A stretch of DNA of 64,000 nt, taken from Marinospirillum sp031581385 (GTDB lineage: Bacteria > Pseudomonadota > Gammaproteobacteria > Pseudomonadales > Halomonadaceae). The notes below the pieces were generated by a model that saw only the letters and a list, made by a program, of their open reading frames with translations, was not told the origin of the DNA and searched no databases. The stretch is taken from assembly GCF_044810985.1 (NCBI RefSeq), contig NZ_CP085242.1, forward strand, positions 2,232,001 through 2,296,000. The letters are read 5' to 3'. Shown here one piece after another: positions 17,032-25,668 of this stretch. Position numbers and translations under genes: made by a program. Positions within the stretch are counted from its first letter, which is position 1. Each line of letters opens with the position of its first letter.

Positions 17032-19764
17032 TCAGTGTTTGCTGGTTCTGGCCTTTTTCGCCCGCCAGATACCCTTTTCCACCTCCACCAGCAGCAAGAC
17101 CACCAGCCCATAAGCCAGCATCATGCCCCAGTGATAAAGCTCCAGAGGAGCACTCTGGAAGAGCAGGTTCATTAGTGGCGTATAGATAAAAGCCAACTGG
17201 GCAAGCAGCATGGCGCCGATACCGGCCCAGATCCAGAGGTTGGAAAACATGGGCGTCTGGAACAGGCTTACAGTCAGCGAGCGGCAGTTGAAGAGATAAA
17301 CACTCTGCACCACCACAAAGAGAGTAACCGCCAGGGTGCGTGCGACTTCCTCGGTTTCACCCTGAATCAGGGCCCACTGGAAAAGCCCAAAGGCACCAAT
17401 CAGCAGCAGGGTACTGACCGAGAAGATACGACCAATCATTTCCAGGGTGAGAATCGAGGAATCCGGTTCACGGGGCATGCGCTTCATGATGCCGGGCTCC
17501 TTGGGTTCAAAGGCCAGCATCAGCCCCAGAAACACGGCCGTGGTCATGTTCAACCAGAGGGCCTGGACGGGAAGAACCGGCAGGGTGGCCCCGATCAGTA
17601 TGGCAACCATAATCACCATGCCCTGACCCAGATTGGTGGGCAGTATCCAGGTGATGAATTTCACCAGGTTGTCAAAGACGTTGCGGCCTTCTTCAACCGC
17701 ACCTTCAATGGTGGCGAAGTTGTCATCGGTCAGCACCATGTCGGCGGCTTCCTTGGAGACCTCGGTGCCGGCAATACCCATGGCGACACCGATATCGGCT
17801 TTTTTCAGGGCCGGTGCATCATTGACGCCATCACCCGTCATGGCCACCACATGCTTTTTGGCCTGCAGGGCGGTGACCAGTTTGAGCTTTTGCTCGGGAG
17901 CGACACGGGCAAACACTGAAACCTTCTCAACCACTCTGAGAAGCTCATGGTCGCTCATCTCAGACAGTTCACGTCCGGTGAGCACCCGGTGCTCATCGGC
18001 ATCCGGGTCAGGATTGCTGATACCGATTTGCTGGGCAATGGCGCGGGCGGTTAAAGCATGGTCGCCGGTGATCATCTTCACGGCAATACCAGCTTTCTGG
18101 CAGGCCTCCACCGCGCGGATGGCTTCCTGGCGGGGTGGGTCGATCATGGCCTGCAAACCGACAAAGGTGAGCTGCTCGGCGTCCTCCTGGCTCAGGAAGC
18201 GATCAAAGGTTGTTTCATCCGTGGGTACTTTTTGAATGGCCAGGCACAGAACGCGCAGCCCCTGGGCAGCAAATTTGTCGGCCATGGCCGTGATTTTGTC
18301 GCGATCCAGGTCAATCAGGTTGCCATTCTCATCCTGGGCATCCTTGCAGCGAATCAGGGTTCGTTCCAGGGAGCCTTTGAGAACAATGGCGTTATGCTCG
18401 GCATCGTATTGATGCAGAGTGGCCATGTACTGGCGGTCGGATTCAAAAGGAATGGCATCCAGGCGTTCATGCTTTTTCAGCAGATCTTCCTTGTCCAGCC
18501 CCGCTTTCAGGGCCGAAGTAATCAGCGCACCTTCGGTGGGGTCACCCTGAACCTTCCAGAAGCCCTCTTCGTCAATCAACTCAGAATCATTATTGATCAG
18601 ACCGGCGAGCAGGCAGGCTTTCAGCCCTTCAGGAAGCTGATCCAGCGTCTGGTCATCCGCATTCCTGACTTCACCTTCAGGAACATAACCGCTACCGGTC
18701 AGGCTGTATTCTTGGTCACCTGCAAAAAGCTTTTGCACCGTCATCTGGTTTTCAGTCAGGGTGCCGGTTTTATCGGAGCAGATAATGGTGGTGGAACCCA
18801 GGGTTTCCACAGCGGGTAGCTTGCGTACTATGGCATTGCGAATCGCCATGCGGCGCACACCGATGGCCAGGGTGATGGTCACCACTGCAGGCAGGCCTTC
18901 GGGTATGGCAGCAACGGCCAGAGCCACAGCCGCCATGAAGGTTTCCACCCAGTTCTGACCGTGCATCAGACCCACGAAGAAGGTGATACCTGCCAGCACC
19001 AGAATCACATAAAGGAGGATTTTACTGAAAGCATGAATTTTCTGGGTCAGAGGTGTGTCCAGGCTGACCGCTTCGGAAATCATGTGGGCGATTTTGCCGG
19101 TTTCCGTGTCATCGCCAGTGCCGCTGACCACCCCCATGCCGGAGCCATAGGTCACCAGGGTTCCCGCAAAAGTCATATTAACCCGGTCAGCGAGTACTGT
19201 GTCCTTGTCGAGCTCGGCTCTTTCTTTTTGCACAGCAACGGACTCACCGGTCAGGGCTGATTCATCGATTTGCAGGTCACGGTTTTTGAACAGGCGCATG
19301 TCCGCAGGCACCTTGTCGCCGGAAGCCAGCTGGACGATATCACCGGGAACCAGTTGTGTGGCGGGCACGGTCATTTTTTTGCCGCCGCGGATGACGGTGG
19401 CACTGGCCGACATCATTTTTTTCAGGGAGTTGATCGCCTCTTCGGCCTTGGCTTCCTGCAGATAACCGATGATGGCATTAATCATCACCACGCCGAAGAT
19501 CACCCCGGAGTCGACATATTCCTGGAGGAAAAAGGTAACGGCGGTGGCAACCAGCAGTATATAAATAAGGGGGTTGTGAAACTGCAGCAAAAAACGTTTG
19601 ATGGGGGATATGGGCTTTTGTGCGGTGATGCTGTTTTCACCAAACAACCTGATCCTTTCTTCTACTTCCTGCTCTGACAAGCCTTCATGATGATCACTTT
19701 TCAAGGCTTCAAATACATCTTCTTCGGCGAGATGGTGCCAAAGATCTTTCGGTAAGTCTTTCAC
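17032..19764 (-). CDS. P-type cation-transporting ATPase (P2A-like), altered ion-site residues
   Basis: A 910-residue P-type ATPase of the inner membrane. It has the TGES actuator loop, the phosphorylated aspartate in DKTGTLT (residue ~331), MITGDH and GDGVNDAPALKKADIGVAMG. The fourth-helix motif IPEGLPAVV is as in SERCA-type calcium pumps. By my alignment the M5 segment reads NLGQ where SERCA has NVGE, and M6 reads NMTTA where SERCA has NLVTD, so two acidic ligands are lost and calcium cannot be assumed. Start GTG 19764 has GGAGG six bases upstream; an extended frame reaches 19836. It is a single-gene unit. Confidence 0.9.
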   Translation of the reverse strand: MKDLPKDLWHHLAEEDVFEALKSDHHEGLSEQEVEERIRLFGENSITAQKPISPIKRFLLQFHNPLIYILLVATAVTFFLQEYVDSGVIFGVVMINAIIGYLQEAKAEEAINSLKKMMSASATVIRGGKKMTVPATQLVPGDIVQLASGDKVPADMRLFKNRDLQIDESALTGESVAVQKERAELDKDTVLADRVNMTFAGTLVTYGSGMGVVSGTGDDTETGKIAHMISEAVSLDTPLTQKIHAFSKILLYVILVLAGITFFVGLMHGQNWVETFMAAVALAVAAIPEGLPAVVTITLAIGVRRMAIRNAIVRKLPAVETLGSTTIICSDKTGTLTENQMTVQKLFAGDQEYSLTGSGYVPEGEVRNADDQTLDQLPEGLKACLLAGLINNDSELIDEEGFWKVQGDPTEGALITSALKAGLDKEDLLKKHERLDAIPFESDRQYMATLHQYDAEHNAIVLKGSLERTLIRCKDAQDENGNLIDLDRDKITAMADKFAAQGLRVLCLAIQKVPTDETTFDRFLSQEDAEQLTFVGLQAMIDPPRQEAIRAVEACQKAGIAVKMITGDHALTARAIAQQIGISNPDPDADEHRVLTGRELSEMSDHELLRVVEKVSVFARVAPEQKLKLVTALQAKKHVVAMTGDGVNDAPALKKADIGVAMGIAGTEVSKEAADMVLTDDNFATIEGAVEEGRNVFDNLVKFITWILPTNLGQGMVIMVAILIGATLPVLPVQALWLNMTTAVFLGLMLAFEPKEPGIMKRMPREPDSSILTLEMIGRIFSVSTLLLIGAFGLFQWALIQGETEEVARTLAVTLFVVVQSVYLFNCRSLTVSLFQTPMFSNLWIWAGIGAMLLAQLAFIYTPLMNLLFQSAPLELYHWGMMLAYGLVVLLLVEVEKGIWRAKKARTSKH

Positions 19765-19842
19765 GGCTATCCTCCATTTGCGCTGCACAAAATCAATCCT
19801 ACCACACTCAATGAAGGGTTGAAGTGATATTTGCAAGGCAAG

Positions 19843-19875
19843 AAAAAGCCCGCCATTCCCGGAGGCTGGCGGGCT
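19843..19875 (-). terminator. Rho-independent terminator after ahcY
   Basis: Nine-base perfect stem AGCCCGCCA (19847-19855) with TGGCGGGCT (19867-19875). On the minus strand it is followed by a U-run (A at 19843-19847). It lies 18 bases after the ahcY stop. Confidence 0.86.
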
Positions 19876-19892
19876 GGAATCAGCCTGAAAGC

Positions 19893-21284
19893 TTAGTAGC
19901 GGTAGGCATCCGTCTTGAAGGGGCCTTGCTGGGGTACGCCCAGATATTTGGCCTGTTCTGAGGTCAGTTGGGTGACCACGCCACCGAAGCCCTGCACCAT
20001 ATAGCGGGCGACTTCTTCATCCAGCTCTTTGGGCAGAACTTCCAGGGTGATCTTTTGTGCTTTCTGCTCAGCAGGCAGGTTGCCAAAGTCACCCTTGAAG
20101 AGGTGGATCTGAGCCAGTACCTGGTTGGCAAAGGAGCCATCCATGATGCGGCTGGGGTGGCCGGTGGCATTGCCTAGGTTGACCAGACGACCTTCAGAGA
20201 GAAGAATCAAATAGTCATTGCTGGCTTCGTCAAACTGACCCGGCTTGCCGTCACGGAAGATTTTGTGAACCTGGGGTTTGATTTCCTGCCAGGCCCAGTT
20301 TTCACGGGTGTAGGCCGTATCGATCTCATTGTCGAAATGGCCGATGTTGCAGACCACGGCTCCCTTTTTCAAAGCTTTCATCATCGGGGCGTCACAGACG
20401 TGGACGTTGCCTGTGGTGGTCACCAGCAGATCAATTTTACCCAGAAGGGTTTTATCGACACCGTCATCTCTGCCGGTATTTTTGCCATTGATGTAGGGGG
20501 AAACCACTTCGTAGCCATCCATGCAGGCTTGCATGGCACAGATGGGATCGACTTCAGTGACCTTGACGATCATGCCTTCCTGACGCAAGGAAGCAGCAGA
20601 ACCTTTGCCGACATCACCATAGCCAATGACCAGTGCCTGTTTACCAGACAGCAGGTGATCGGTGGCGCGCTTGATGGCATCGTTCAGGCTGTGGCGGCAG
20701 CCGTACTTGTTGTCATTCTTGGATTTGGTGACGGCATCATTGACGTTAATGGCAGGTACTTTCAGGGTGCCGGCTTCCAGCATTTCCAGCAAGCGGTGAA
20801 CACCCGTGGTGGTTTCTTCGGAAATACCGTGGATGTTATCCAGCAGCTCCGGGTATTCCTTGTGCAGAATTTCGGTCAGGTCACCGCCGTCATCCAGAAC
20901 CATATTGGGTGTCCAGCCATCTTTACCTTCAATAGTCTGTTTGATGCACCAGAGGTATTCTTCCTCGGTTTCACCCTTCCAGGCAAAAACCGGAATACCG
21001 GCAGCAGCAATGGCGGCGGCAGCATGATCCTGGGTGGAGAAAATATTGCAGGAAGACCAGCGCACTTCAGCACCCAGATCAATCAGAGTTTCAATCAGCA
21101 CGCCCGTCTGGATGGTCATGTGAATACAACCGGCAATACGGGCACCTTTCAATGGCTGTTCCGCATGGTACTTTTTGCGAATGGTCATCAGCGCAGGCAT
21201 TTCGCTTTCCGCGATATGCAGCTCCTTGCGGCCCCAGTCGGCCAGGTTGATATCAGCAACCTTGAAATCATTAAAAGCGGTCAT
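19893..21284 (-). CDS. ahcY: S-adenosylhomocysteinase
   Basis: A 463-residue NAD-dependent enzyme that splits S-adenosylhomocysteine into adenosine and homocysteine, clearing the product inhibitor of methyltransferases. Landmarks are AGCIHMTIQTGVLIETL, the CNIFSTQDHAAAAIA segment, the NAD loop VIGYGDVGKGSA and the C-terminal KTDAYRY. I chose ATG 21284 because GGAG lies seven bases upstream, while GTG 21290 is too close to it. An SAH riboswitch stands just upstream, so its own substrate should induce it. Confidence 0.96.
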   Translation of the reverse strand: MTAFNDFKVADINLADWGRKELHIAESEMPALMTIRKKYHAEQPLKGARIAGCIHMTIQTGVLIETLIDLGAEVRWSSCNIFSTQDHAAAAIAAAGIPVFAWKGETEEEYLWCIKQTIEGKDGWTPNMVLDDGGDLTEILHKEYPELLDNIHGISEETTTGVHRLLEMLEAGTLKVPAINVNDAVTKSKNDNKYGCRHSLNDAIKRATDHLLSGKQALVIGYGDVGKGSAASLRQEGMIVKVTEVDPICAMQACMDGYEVVSPYINGKNTGRDDGVDKTLLGKIDLLVTTTGNVHVCDAPMMKALKKGAVVCNIGHFDNEIDTAYTRENWAWQEIKPQVHKIFRDGKPGQFDEASNDYLILLSEGRLVNLGNATGHPSRIMDGSFANQVLAQIHLFKGDFGNLPAEQKAQKITLEVLPKELDEEVARYMVQGFGGVVTQLTSEQAKYLGVPQQGPFKTDAYRY

Positions 21285-21311
21285 AGACACTCCGTTTAAC
21301 AGTTAAGTTGA

Positions 21312-21380
21312 ACGGGCGCCGTTGAATCTTGTTTCCTGCTTTGAGCCTGACAGACATGAAGCTGCTGCAGCGCCCCTCAA
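21312..21380 (-). promoter_or_regulatory. S-adenosylhomocysteine (SAH) riboswitch
   Basis: The minus-strand leader of ahcY contains, in order, TTGAGGGGCGCTGCAGCAGC (21380-21361), CAGGCTCAA (21349-21341) and CAACGGCGCCC (21324-21314). TTGAG pairs with CTCAA to form P1, and GGCGC can pair with GCGCC as the pseudoknot. The strongly conserved GCGCTGC, AGGCTC and CAACGGCGC blocks match the SAH riboswitch consensus in order and spacing. The aptamer ends about 28 bases before the ATG. This class turns expression on when SAH accumulates. Confidence 0.88.
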
Positions 21381-21421
21381 AACAGGGAAGGGTGGCAGTC
21401 ATCAAGGACTGCGCGGGAAAG

Positions 21422-21450
21422 ATTATAACTTAGCAAGTGCCTGAATGCAG
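21422..21450 (-). promoter_or_regulatory. Probable sigma-70 promoter of ahcY
   Basis: A perfect TATAAT -10 element lies at 21427-21422 on the minus strand. The best -35 at 17-base spacing, CTGCAT (21450-21445), is weak. A start near 21415 would place the whole riboswitch in the transcript. Confidence 0.5.
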
Positions 21451-21476
21451 GCTCTGCCGGTGAATTTTTCTGGAGG

Positions 21477-22082
21477 CTACAAAGCGGGAATTTCATCGCC
21501 AATGCATTGATCAAACACTTTGCTCAGCGCCCTGTAATCGCAGGCTACTGCATTGATGTTTGCCTGAATCCATTCGGCGGGATCAACTTTCCACCAGTTG
21601 ATTTGGTAGCCGGTATTGATAATGAGATGCTCAAACATCAGTCGCTGGGCCCGGCCATTACCTTCACGAAAAGGGTGAATTACGTTCAAGTCACCATAGT
21701 ATTCGGAAACAGCATCCACGAGGTCTGCCCGACTTAGATCTTCCAGCCAATGAGCACTCGATAAGCTCAGAAAAAGCTTGTTAGCTTCAGGTTCAATACG
21801 TTGCACGTTACAAAAGCGTGTACCGCCCTTGGCTAGATCAATGGTGCGAATCTTGCCCGCCCAGCTATAGATGTCTCTGAACAGCTGGCGATGAATGTTC
21901 TGGAGGTAGAGGAGGTCGTAAGGCGGTAGAGTGAAACTGATTTCACTGGCTGCAATGGTAGTCAGCTCACGTTCCACATCAGCAAGTTCCTGTTCATCGC
22001 TCAGTGCCAGACGATTCTTCAGGGTATGAGTGTTTGGGTAACAATAGGGGTCTTGCCCCGTGCCGTATTTATCCAGACTCAG
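21477..22082 (-). CDS. fic: Fic family protein (AMPylating toxin), apparent CTG start
   Basis: Fic/DOC protein that should transfer AMP to target proteins. The complete motif HPFREGNGRAQR (H136) is present, so it is predicted active, unlike the degenerate E. coli Fic motif. Homologous sequence (SLDKYGTGQDPYCYPN…) continues in frame upstream of the first ATG/GTG/TTG codon (GTG 21977) as far as a CTG at 22082. That CTG overlaps the TGA of the antitoxin gene exactly where an ATGA overlap would be expected. Starting there gives 201 residues, like E. coli Fic (200). A start at GTG 21977 would delete 35 conserved residues. Confidence 0.85.
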   Translation of the reverse strand: MSLDKYGTGQDPYCYPNTHTLKNRLALSDEQELADVERELTTIAASEISFTLPPYDLLYLQNIHRQLFRDIYSWAGKIRTIDLAKGGTRFCNVQRIEPEANKLFLSLSSAHWLEDLSRADLVDAVSEYYGDLNVIHPFREGNGRAQRLMFEHLIINTGYQINWWKVDPAEWIQANINAVACDYRALSKVFDQCIGDEIPAL

Positions 22083-22249
22083 GGCTTCACCTTCCCGTAA
22101 CGTCGAAGAATTTCTTCCCGGGAGGTCAGGGTCTGACTCGCATCTTCGGGTTGTGTCTGGTATCCCTCCAGGCGCAGACTGGCCGCAAAGTTGGAGCGAC
22201 GGGTCTGAGCGAAATAGGCTTTTTTAGCCTCGGTGCTTAATGCTTTCAC
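22079..22249 (-). CDS. yhfG: YhfG-type antitoxin of Fic
   Basis: A 56-residue protein directly upstream of and overlapping fic. It starts at GTG 22249 (GGGAG seven bases upstream) and ends at TGA 22081-22079. The core SNFAASLRLEG resembles the NFQASRRLEG core of E. coli YhfG. It contains the inhibitory helix motif S-x-x-x-E-G (S24, E28, G29) that blocks ATP binding in class I Fic proteins. The gene order antitoxin then toxin matches yhfG–fic of enterobacteria. Confidence 0.8.
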   Translation of the reverse strand: MKALSTEAKKAYFAQTRRSNFAASLRLEGYQTQPEDASQTLTSREEILRRYGKVKP

Positions 22250-22332
22250 ATCATTACTCCCGGAACTGTATGAAACTGCTCCACGATCAGAAGATGCCTG
22301 ACCGTTAAAGCTGTTGCAGTATTGCCTGTTTA

Positions 22333-22361
22333 ATTATAACTCACGACCACCAGTGTTGCAG
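22333..22361 (-). promoter_or_regulatory. Possible promoter of yhfG–fic
   Basis: TATAAT at 22338-22333 on the minus strand, with a weak CTGCAA 17 bases upstream, lies about 85 bases before the antitoxin start and just after trmB. It would give the pair its own transcription. Confidence 0.4.
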
Positions 22362-22375
22362 TCAGCCGCGTTTGA

Positions 22376-23104
22376 TCAGCTGTCTCGCTGATAAATCAGG
22401 TCCCAGACACCATGCCCGAGTTTCTCGCCACGTTGTTCAAACTTGGTCAGGGGGCGGGTTTCCGGCCGGGGTACAAAGTCGCCTTCACTGGCGGTGTTGC
22501 TGTAGCCGGGTGCGGCGTTCATGACGTCACGCATGTGTTCGGCATAGGCTGCCCAGTCGGTGGCCTGGTGAAAGCGCCCACCGATTTTGAGTTTCCTGCG
22601 CACGATTTCCACAAAAGGCGGCTGTACGATCCGGCGTTTGTGGTGTTTTTTCTTCGGCCAGGGGTCGGGAAAGAAGAGCTGGAAGAGATCAATGGATTCA
22701 TCCGGGAAACACCGGTTGAGCACTTCCACGGCATCATCACGGTAAACCCTGAGATTATCCAGATTCAGGTCTCCGGCTTCACACAAAAGCTTGCCGACAC
22801 CGGGCAGATGCACTTCGATGCCGATGAAGTCATGATCCGGCAGAGCCTGCAGTTGTTCCAGCAGGGAATTGCCCATGCCAAAACCCACTTCCACAACTAG
22901 AGGGGCCTGACGGCCAAAAACTTCTGCCGGATTGATGCGTCCATCTTCCAGATTGAGGCCGTAATGCGGCAGAAAATCATCCACTCCCCTTTGCTGGGCT
23001 GCGGTCATGCGGCCCTGGCGCAATACAAAACTGCGAATGCGCTTGTCGTGAATGGCATCATCGGCCCGGTCGTGTTGCTTGTCTTGCTGCTGGGTGGTGC
23101 TCAT
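22376..23104 (-). CDS. trmB: tRNA (guanine-N7-)-methyltransferase
   Basis: A 242-residue SAM-dependent enzyme that methylates G46 in the variable loop of tRNA. It has the SAM-binding VVEVGFGMGNSL, LFFPDPWPKKKHHKRRI and the tail TKFEQRGEKLGHGVWDLIYQR, all typical for TrmB. Its ATG overlaps the thiG TGA by four bases, so it is the last gene of a thiS–thiG–trmB operon, an order common in Pseudomonas-like genomes. Confidence 0.95.
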   Translation of the reverse strand: MSTTQQQDKQHDRADDAIHDKRIRSFVLRQGRMTAAQQRGVDDFLPHYGLNLEDGRINPAEVFGRQAPLVVEVGFGMGNSLLEQLQALPDHDFIGIEVHLPGVGKLLCEAGDLNLDNLRVYRDDAVEVLNRCFPDESIDLFQLFFPDPWPKKKHHKRRIVQPPFVEIVRRKLKIGGRFHQATDWAAYAEHMRDVMNAAPGYSNTASEGDFVPRPETRPLTKFEQRGEKLGHGVWDLIYQRDS

Positions 23105-23889
23105 GAATGAATCAGTCCTTCCAGAGGTGAGCTGGCGCTGGCATAGGCTTTTTTCGGCATGCGACCGGCCAGGAAGGCTTCACGCCCGGCTTCTATGGCT
23201 TTTTTCATGGCACTGGCCATCAACACGGGGTTTTTCGCATGGGCAATGGCGGTGTTCATCAACACACCTTCGCAGCCCATTTCCATGGCCAGGGCAGCAT
23301 CAGAAGCGGTGCCGACACCGGCATCCACCAGAACAGGCACCTGGGCATCTTCCATGATCAGACGGATGTTATGGGGGTTGAGAATACCCAGACCGGAACC
23401 GATCAAAGAGCCCAGAGGCATAATGGCAATGCAGCCCATCTGTTCCAGCTCTTTGGCCGCAATGGGGTCGTCATTGCAATACACCATGACTTCAAAACCT
23501 TCGGCAATCAGCTTTTCGGTGGCGGCAAAGGTTTCGCGCATGTTTGGATACAGCGTCTTCTGGTCGCCTAGCACTTCCAGCTTGACCAGGTTATGGCCAT
23601 CCAGTAGCTCACGGGCCAGCATGCAGGTGCGCACGGCCTCTTTGGCGTTATAGCAGCCAGCGGTATTGGGCAGCAGGGTGTAGCGATCCGGGGAAATGAC
23701 ATCCAGCAGATTGGGTTCATCCGGATTCTGGCCGATATTGGTCCGGCGCACGGCAACCGTGACGATTTCTGCACCGCTGGCGGCTATGGCTTCGCCGGTT
23801 TCCTGCAGGTCTTTGTACTTGCCGGTTCCCACCAGCAGGCGTGAGGAAAATTCCCGCGTGCCGATTTTGAAAGTGTCTTTTGTGGTCAT
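23101..23889 (-). CDS. thiG: Thiazole synthase ThiG
   Basis: A 262-residue TIM-barrel enzyme that builds the thiazole phosphate of thiamine from deoxyxylulose phosphate, dehydroglycine and ThiS thiocarboxylate. Marks include SRLLVGTGKY, EIVTVAVRR, LLPNTAGC, KLEVLGD and PVLVDAGVGTASDAALAMEMG. It is preceded by thiS after 14 bases and overlaps trmB by four bases. Confidence 0.96.
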   Translation of the reverse strand: MTTKDTFKIGTREFSSRLLVGTGKYKDLQETGEAIAASGAEIVTVAVRRTNIGQNPDEPNLLDVISPDRYTLLPNTAGCYNAKEAVRTCMLARELLDGHNLVKLEVLGDQKTLYPNMRETFAATEKLIAEGFEVMVYCNDDPIAAKELEQMGCIAIMPLGSLIGSGLGILNPHNIRLIMEDAQVPVLVDAGVGTASDAALAMEMGCEGVLMNTAIAHAKNPVLMASAMKKAIEAGREAFLAGRMPKKAYASASSPLEGLIHS

Positions 23890-23903
23890 GCCTGCTCCTG
23901 AAA

Positions 23904-24104
23904 TTAACCGCCGCCTATGGCGTGAACAATTTCCACCCGATCACCGGCTTGCAGTGGCTGGGTGGCATGGCGGCTTTTGGGAATGATTTCTTCATTGACT
24001 TCAACGGCCAGGCGCTTGCCGACCAGTTGCAGTTGTTCGAGGAGTTCAGCCACGCTCTGGCCTTCTTCAAGCTGATGGGTTGCCCCGTTCAGTGTGATTT
24101 GCAT
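23904..24104 (-). CDS. thiS: Sulfur carrier protein ThiS
   Basis: A 66-residue ubiquitin-like protein ending in Gly-Gly-Gly (HAIGGG), the C-terminus that becomes a thiocarboxylate and donates sulfur to ThiG. AVEVNEEIIPKSRH and GDRVEIVHAIGG are conserved. It is first in the thiS–thiG–trmB operon, with GGAG upstream of the ATG. Confidence 0.93.
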   Translation of the reverse strand: MQITLNGATHQLEEGQSVAELLEQLQLVGKRLAVEVNEEIIPKSRHATQPLQAGDRVEIVHAIGGG

Positions 24105-24190
24105 GCGATCCTCCAGTTTTCGGCTCTATTCTACCGGATTTTTCCAAGGCTGTTATCCTCTTGTGTTTTCGATTTGGGGTGAGGTGGCCT

Positions 24191-25084
24191 TTGGTTAAAG
24201 ATCAGAAGAAAGCGGTTTTCTTTGCACTGGGTGCGGTGGCTTGCTGGTCAACGGTTGCGACGGCTTTCAAGTTGACCCTGGCGTATTTTTCCGTGTTGCA
24301 ACTCCTGCTGGTGGCAACGGGCTGCTCAGTGATCCTCTTGCTGTTGCTCCTCTGGCGTCAGCAAAAGTTGCCTCTGCTGGGTTATTGGTTCAGGCAGAAG
24401 CCGGGATTTTTTCTGCTGTCCGGCTTGATGAACCCACTGCTCTACTATCTGTTGCTGCTTTATGCCTATGATCTCTTGCCGGGACAGCAGGCTCAGACCT
24501 TGAATTATACCTGGGCAATTACTCTCAGCCTCTTGTCCGTACCTTTTCTGGGCCAGGTGATTCGCAAGCAGGATTGGCTGGCGATTATTCTGGGCTATCT
24601 GGGTGCTGCGGTGATTGCCACCCGTGGCGATTTGCTGGGTCTGAGTTTTGTCAGTGGCTGGGGTGTTTTGTTGGCTCTGGCTTCGACACTGGTCTGGTCG
24701 GCCTACTGGATCATCAACACCCGCAATCAGGCTGACCCCCTGGTGGCCCTGACCCTGAATTTCATTCTGGCTTTGCCATTGATTGCCCTGGCAACCTGGA
24801 TCGGATCAGACTTTCAGCTGGTGGCTTGGCAAGGCTGGCTGGGCGCGATTTATCTGGGGCTGTTTGAGATGGGGTTTGCTTTTGTGATGTGGTTGCTGGC
24901 CATGCAGTATGCAGAAAGCACAGCCAGAATCTCCAACCTGATTTTTATTTCCCCTTTTGTATCCCTGGTTTTGCTGTATTTTCTGGTGGGTGAACCGATT
25001 TATCCGGCCACCCTGATCGGGTTGGTAATGATTATCCTGGCACTGATGATTCAGCAGTACAAGGGGGCCAAAAAACCTATTTAG
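24191..25084 (+). CDS. DMT (EamA) family transporter
   Basis: A membrane protein of about 297 residues with ten hydrophobic segments in two repeats. The first repeat begins ALGAVACWSTVATAFK and the second WGVLLALASTLVWSAYWI, as in EamA transporters. The substrate is unknown. TTG 24191 is chosen because GAGG lies six bases upstream; the frame also allows GTG 24179 and TTG 24161. It is not closely similar to the DMT protein at 11578-12504. Its end overlaps the thioesterase gene by eight bases, convergently. Confidence 0.8.
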   Translation: MVKDQKKAVFFALGAVACWSTVATAFKLTLAYFSVLQLLLVATGCSVILLLLLLWRQQKLPLLGYWFRQKPGFFLLSGLMNPLLYYLLLLYAYDLLPGQQAQTLNYTWAITLSLLSVPFLGQVIRKQDWLAIILGYLGAAVIATRGDLLGLSFVSGWGVLLALASTLVWSAYWIINTRNQADPLVALTLNFILALPLIALATWIGSDFQLVAWQGWLGAIYLGLFEMGFAFVMWLLAMQYAESTARISNLIFISPFVSLVLLYFLVGEPIYPATLIGLVMIILALMIQQYKGAKKPI

Positions 25085-25502
25085 CCGGAGGAACCGAATA
25101 ACTGGCCACGACGTGAGCCACCAGGGTTTCTGTATCCCCTTCACTGTAAAGCTCCACCTCGCCGATGATCAGGCGTTTACCCTGTTTCAGCAATCGGGCC
25201 TTGGCCATCAGGGCCTTGTCCGATTTGGGTTTGTTGAGAAAGTGGCAGGTAAAGTCGGTGGTCACGGCCAGGGCAACCGGGCCGATTTTTGAGAGCAGGG
25301 CAACATAGAGAGCCACATCAGCCAGAGCCATCATGGTCGGACCGGATACAGTTCCACCGGGGCGCAGGTGGCTGGTGTCCACGGGCAGGCGCAGCAGGCT
25401 GTAGTCTTCTTCCACCTGGCTGACTTCACCCAGGTATTGCGGAAACTCCTGTTCCAGAAAAGCAATCATCTCTTTGCGGTTCATTTTCAGACTGCTGCTC
25501 AT
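25077..25502 (-). CDS. PaaI-like hotdog-fold thioesterase
   Basis: A 141-residue hotdog-fold protein. GGTVSGPTMMALADVALYVALLS matches the helix and acidic region of PaaI-type acyl-CoA thioesterases, where the Asp is the likely catalytic residue. VTTDFTCHFLNKP is the second family block. The start ATG 25502 has AGAGGG upstream and gives normal family length; the frame extends upstream without homology. The substrate is not known. Confidence 0.85.
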   Translation of the reverse strand: MSSSLKMNRKEMIAFLEQEFPQYLGEVSQVEEDYSLLRLPVDTSHLRPGGTVSGPTMMALADVALYVALLSKIGPVALAVTTDFTCHFLNKPKSDKALMAKARLLKQGKRLIIGEVELYSEGDTETLVAHVVASYSVPPAK

Positions 25503-25668
25503 TTCAGACCCTCTTGTGTTGAATGCATGCAGAAAATTATGCAGCAGTGACAAGGTCTTGTAAGTAATTTCCGGTATTCGTGCGTGACTCGTGGGTTTTA
25601 TTGCTGGTTCGGCTCCAGATTTGCGATTAAGATGCCGGGGCTTTCTCCTTTCCCTGAGGTTCATCACT

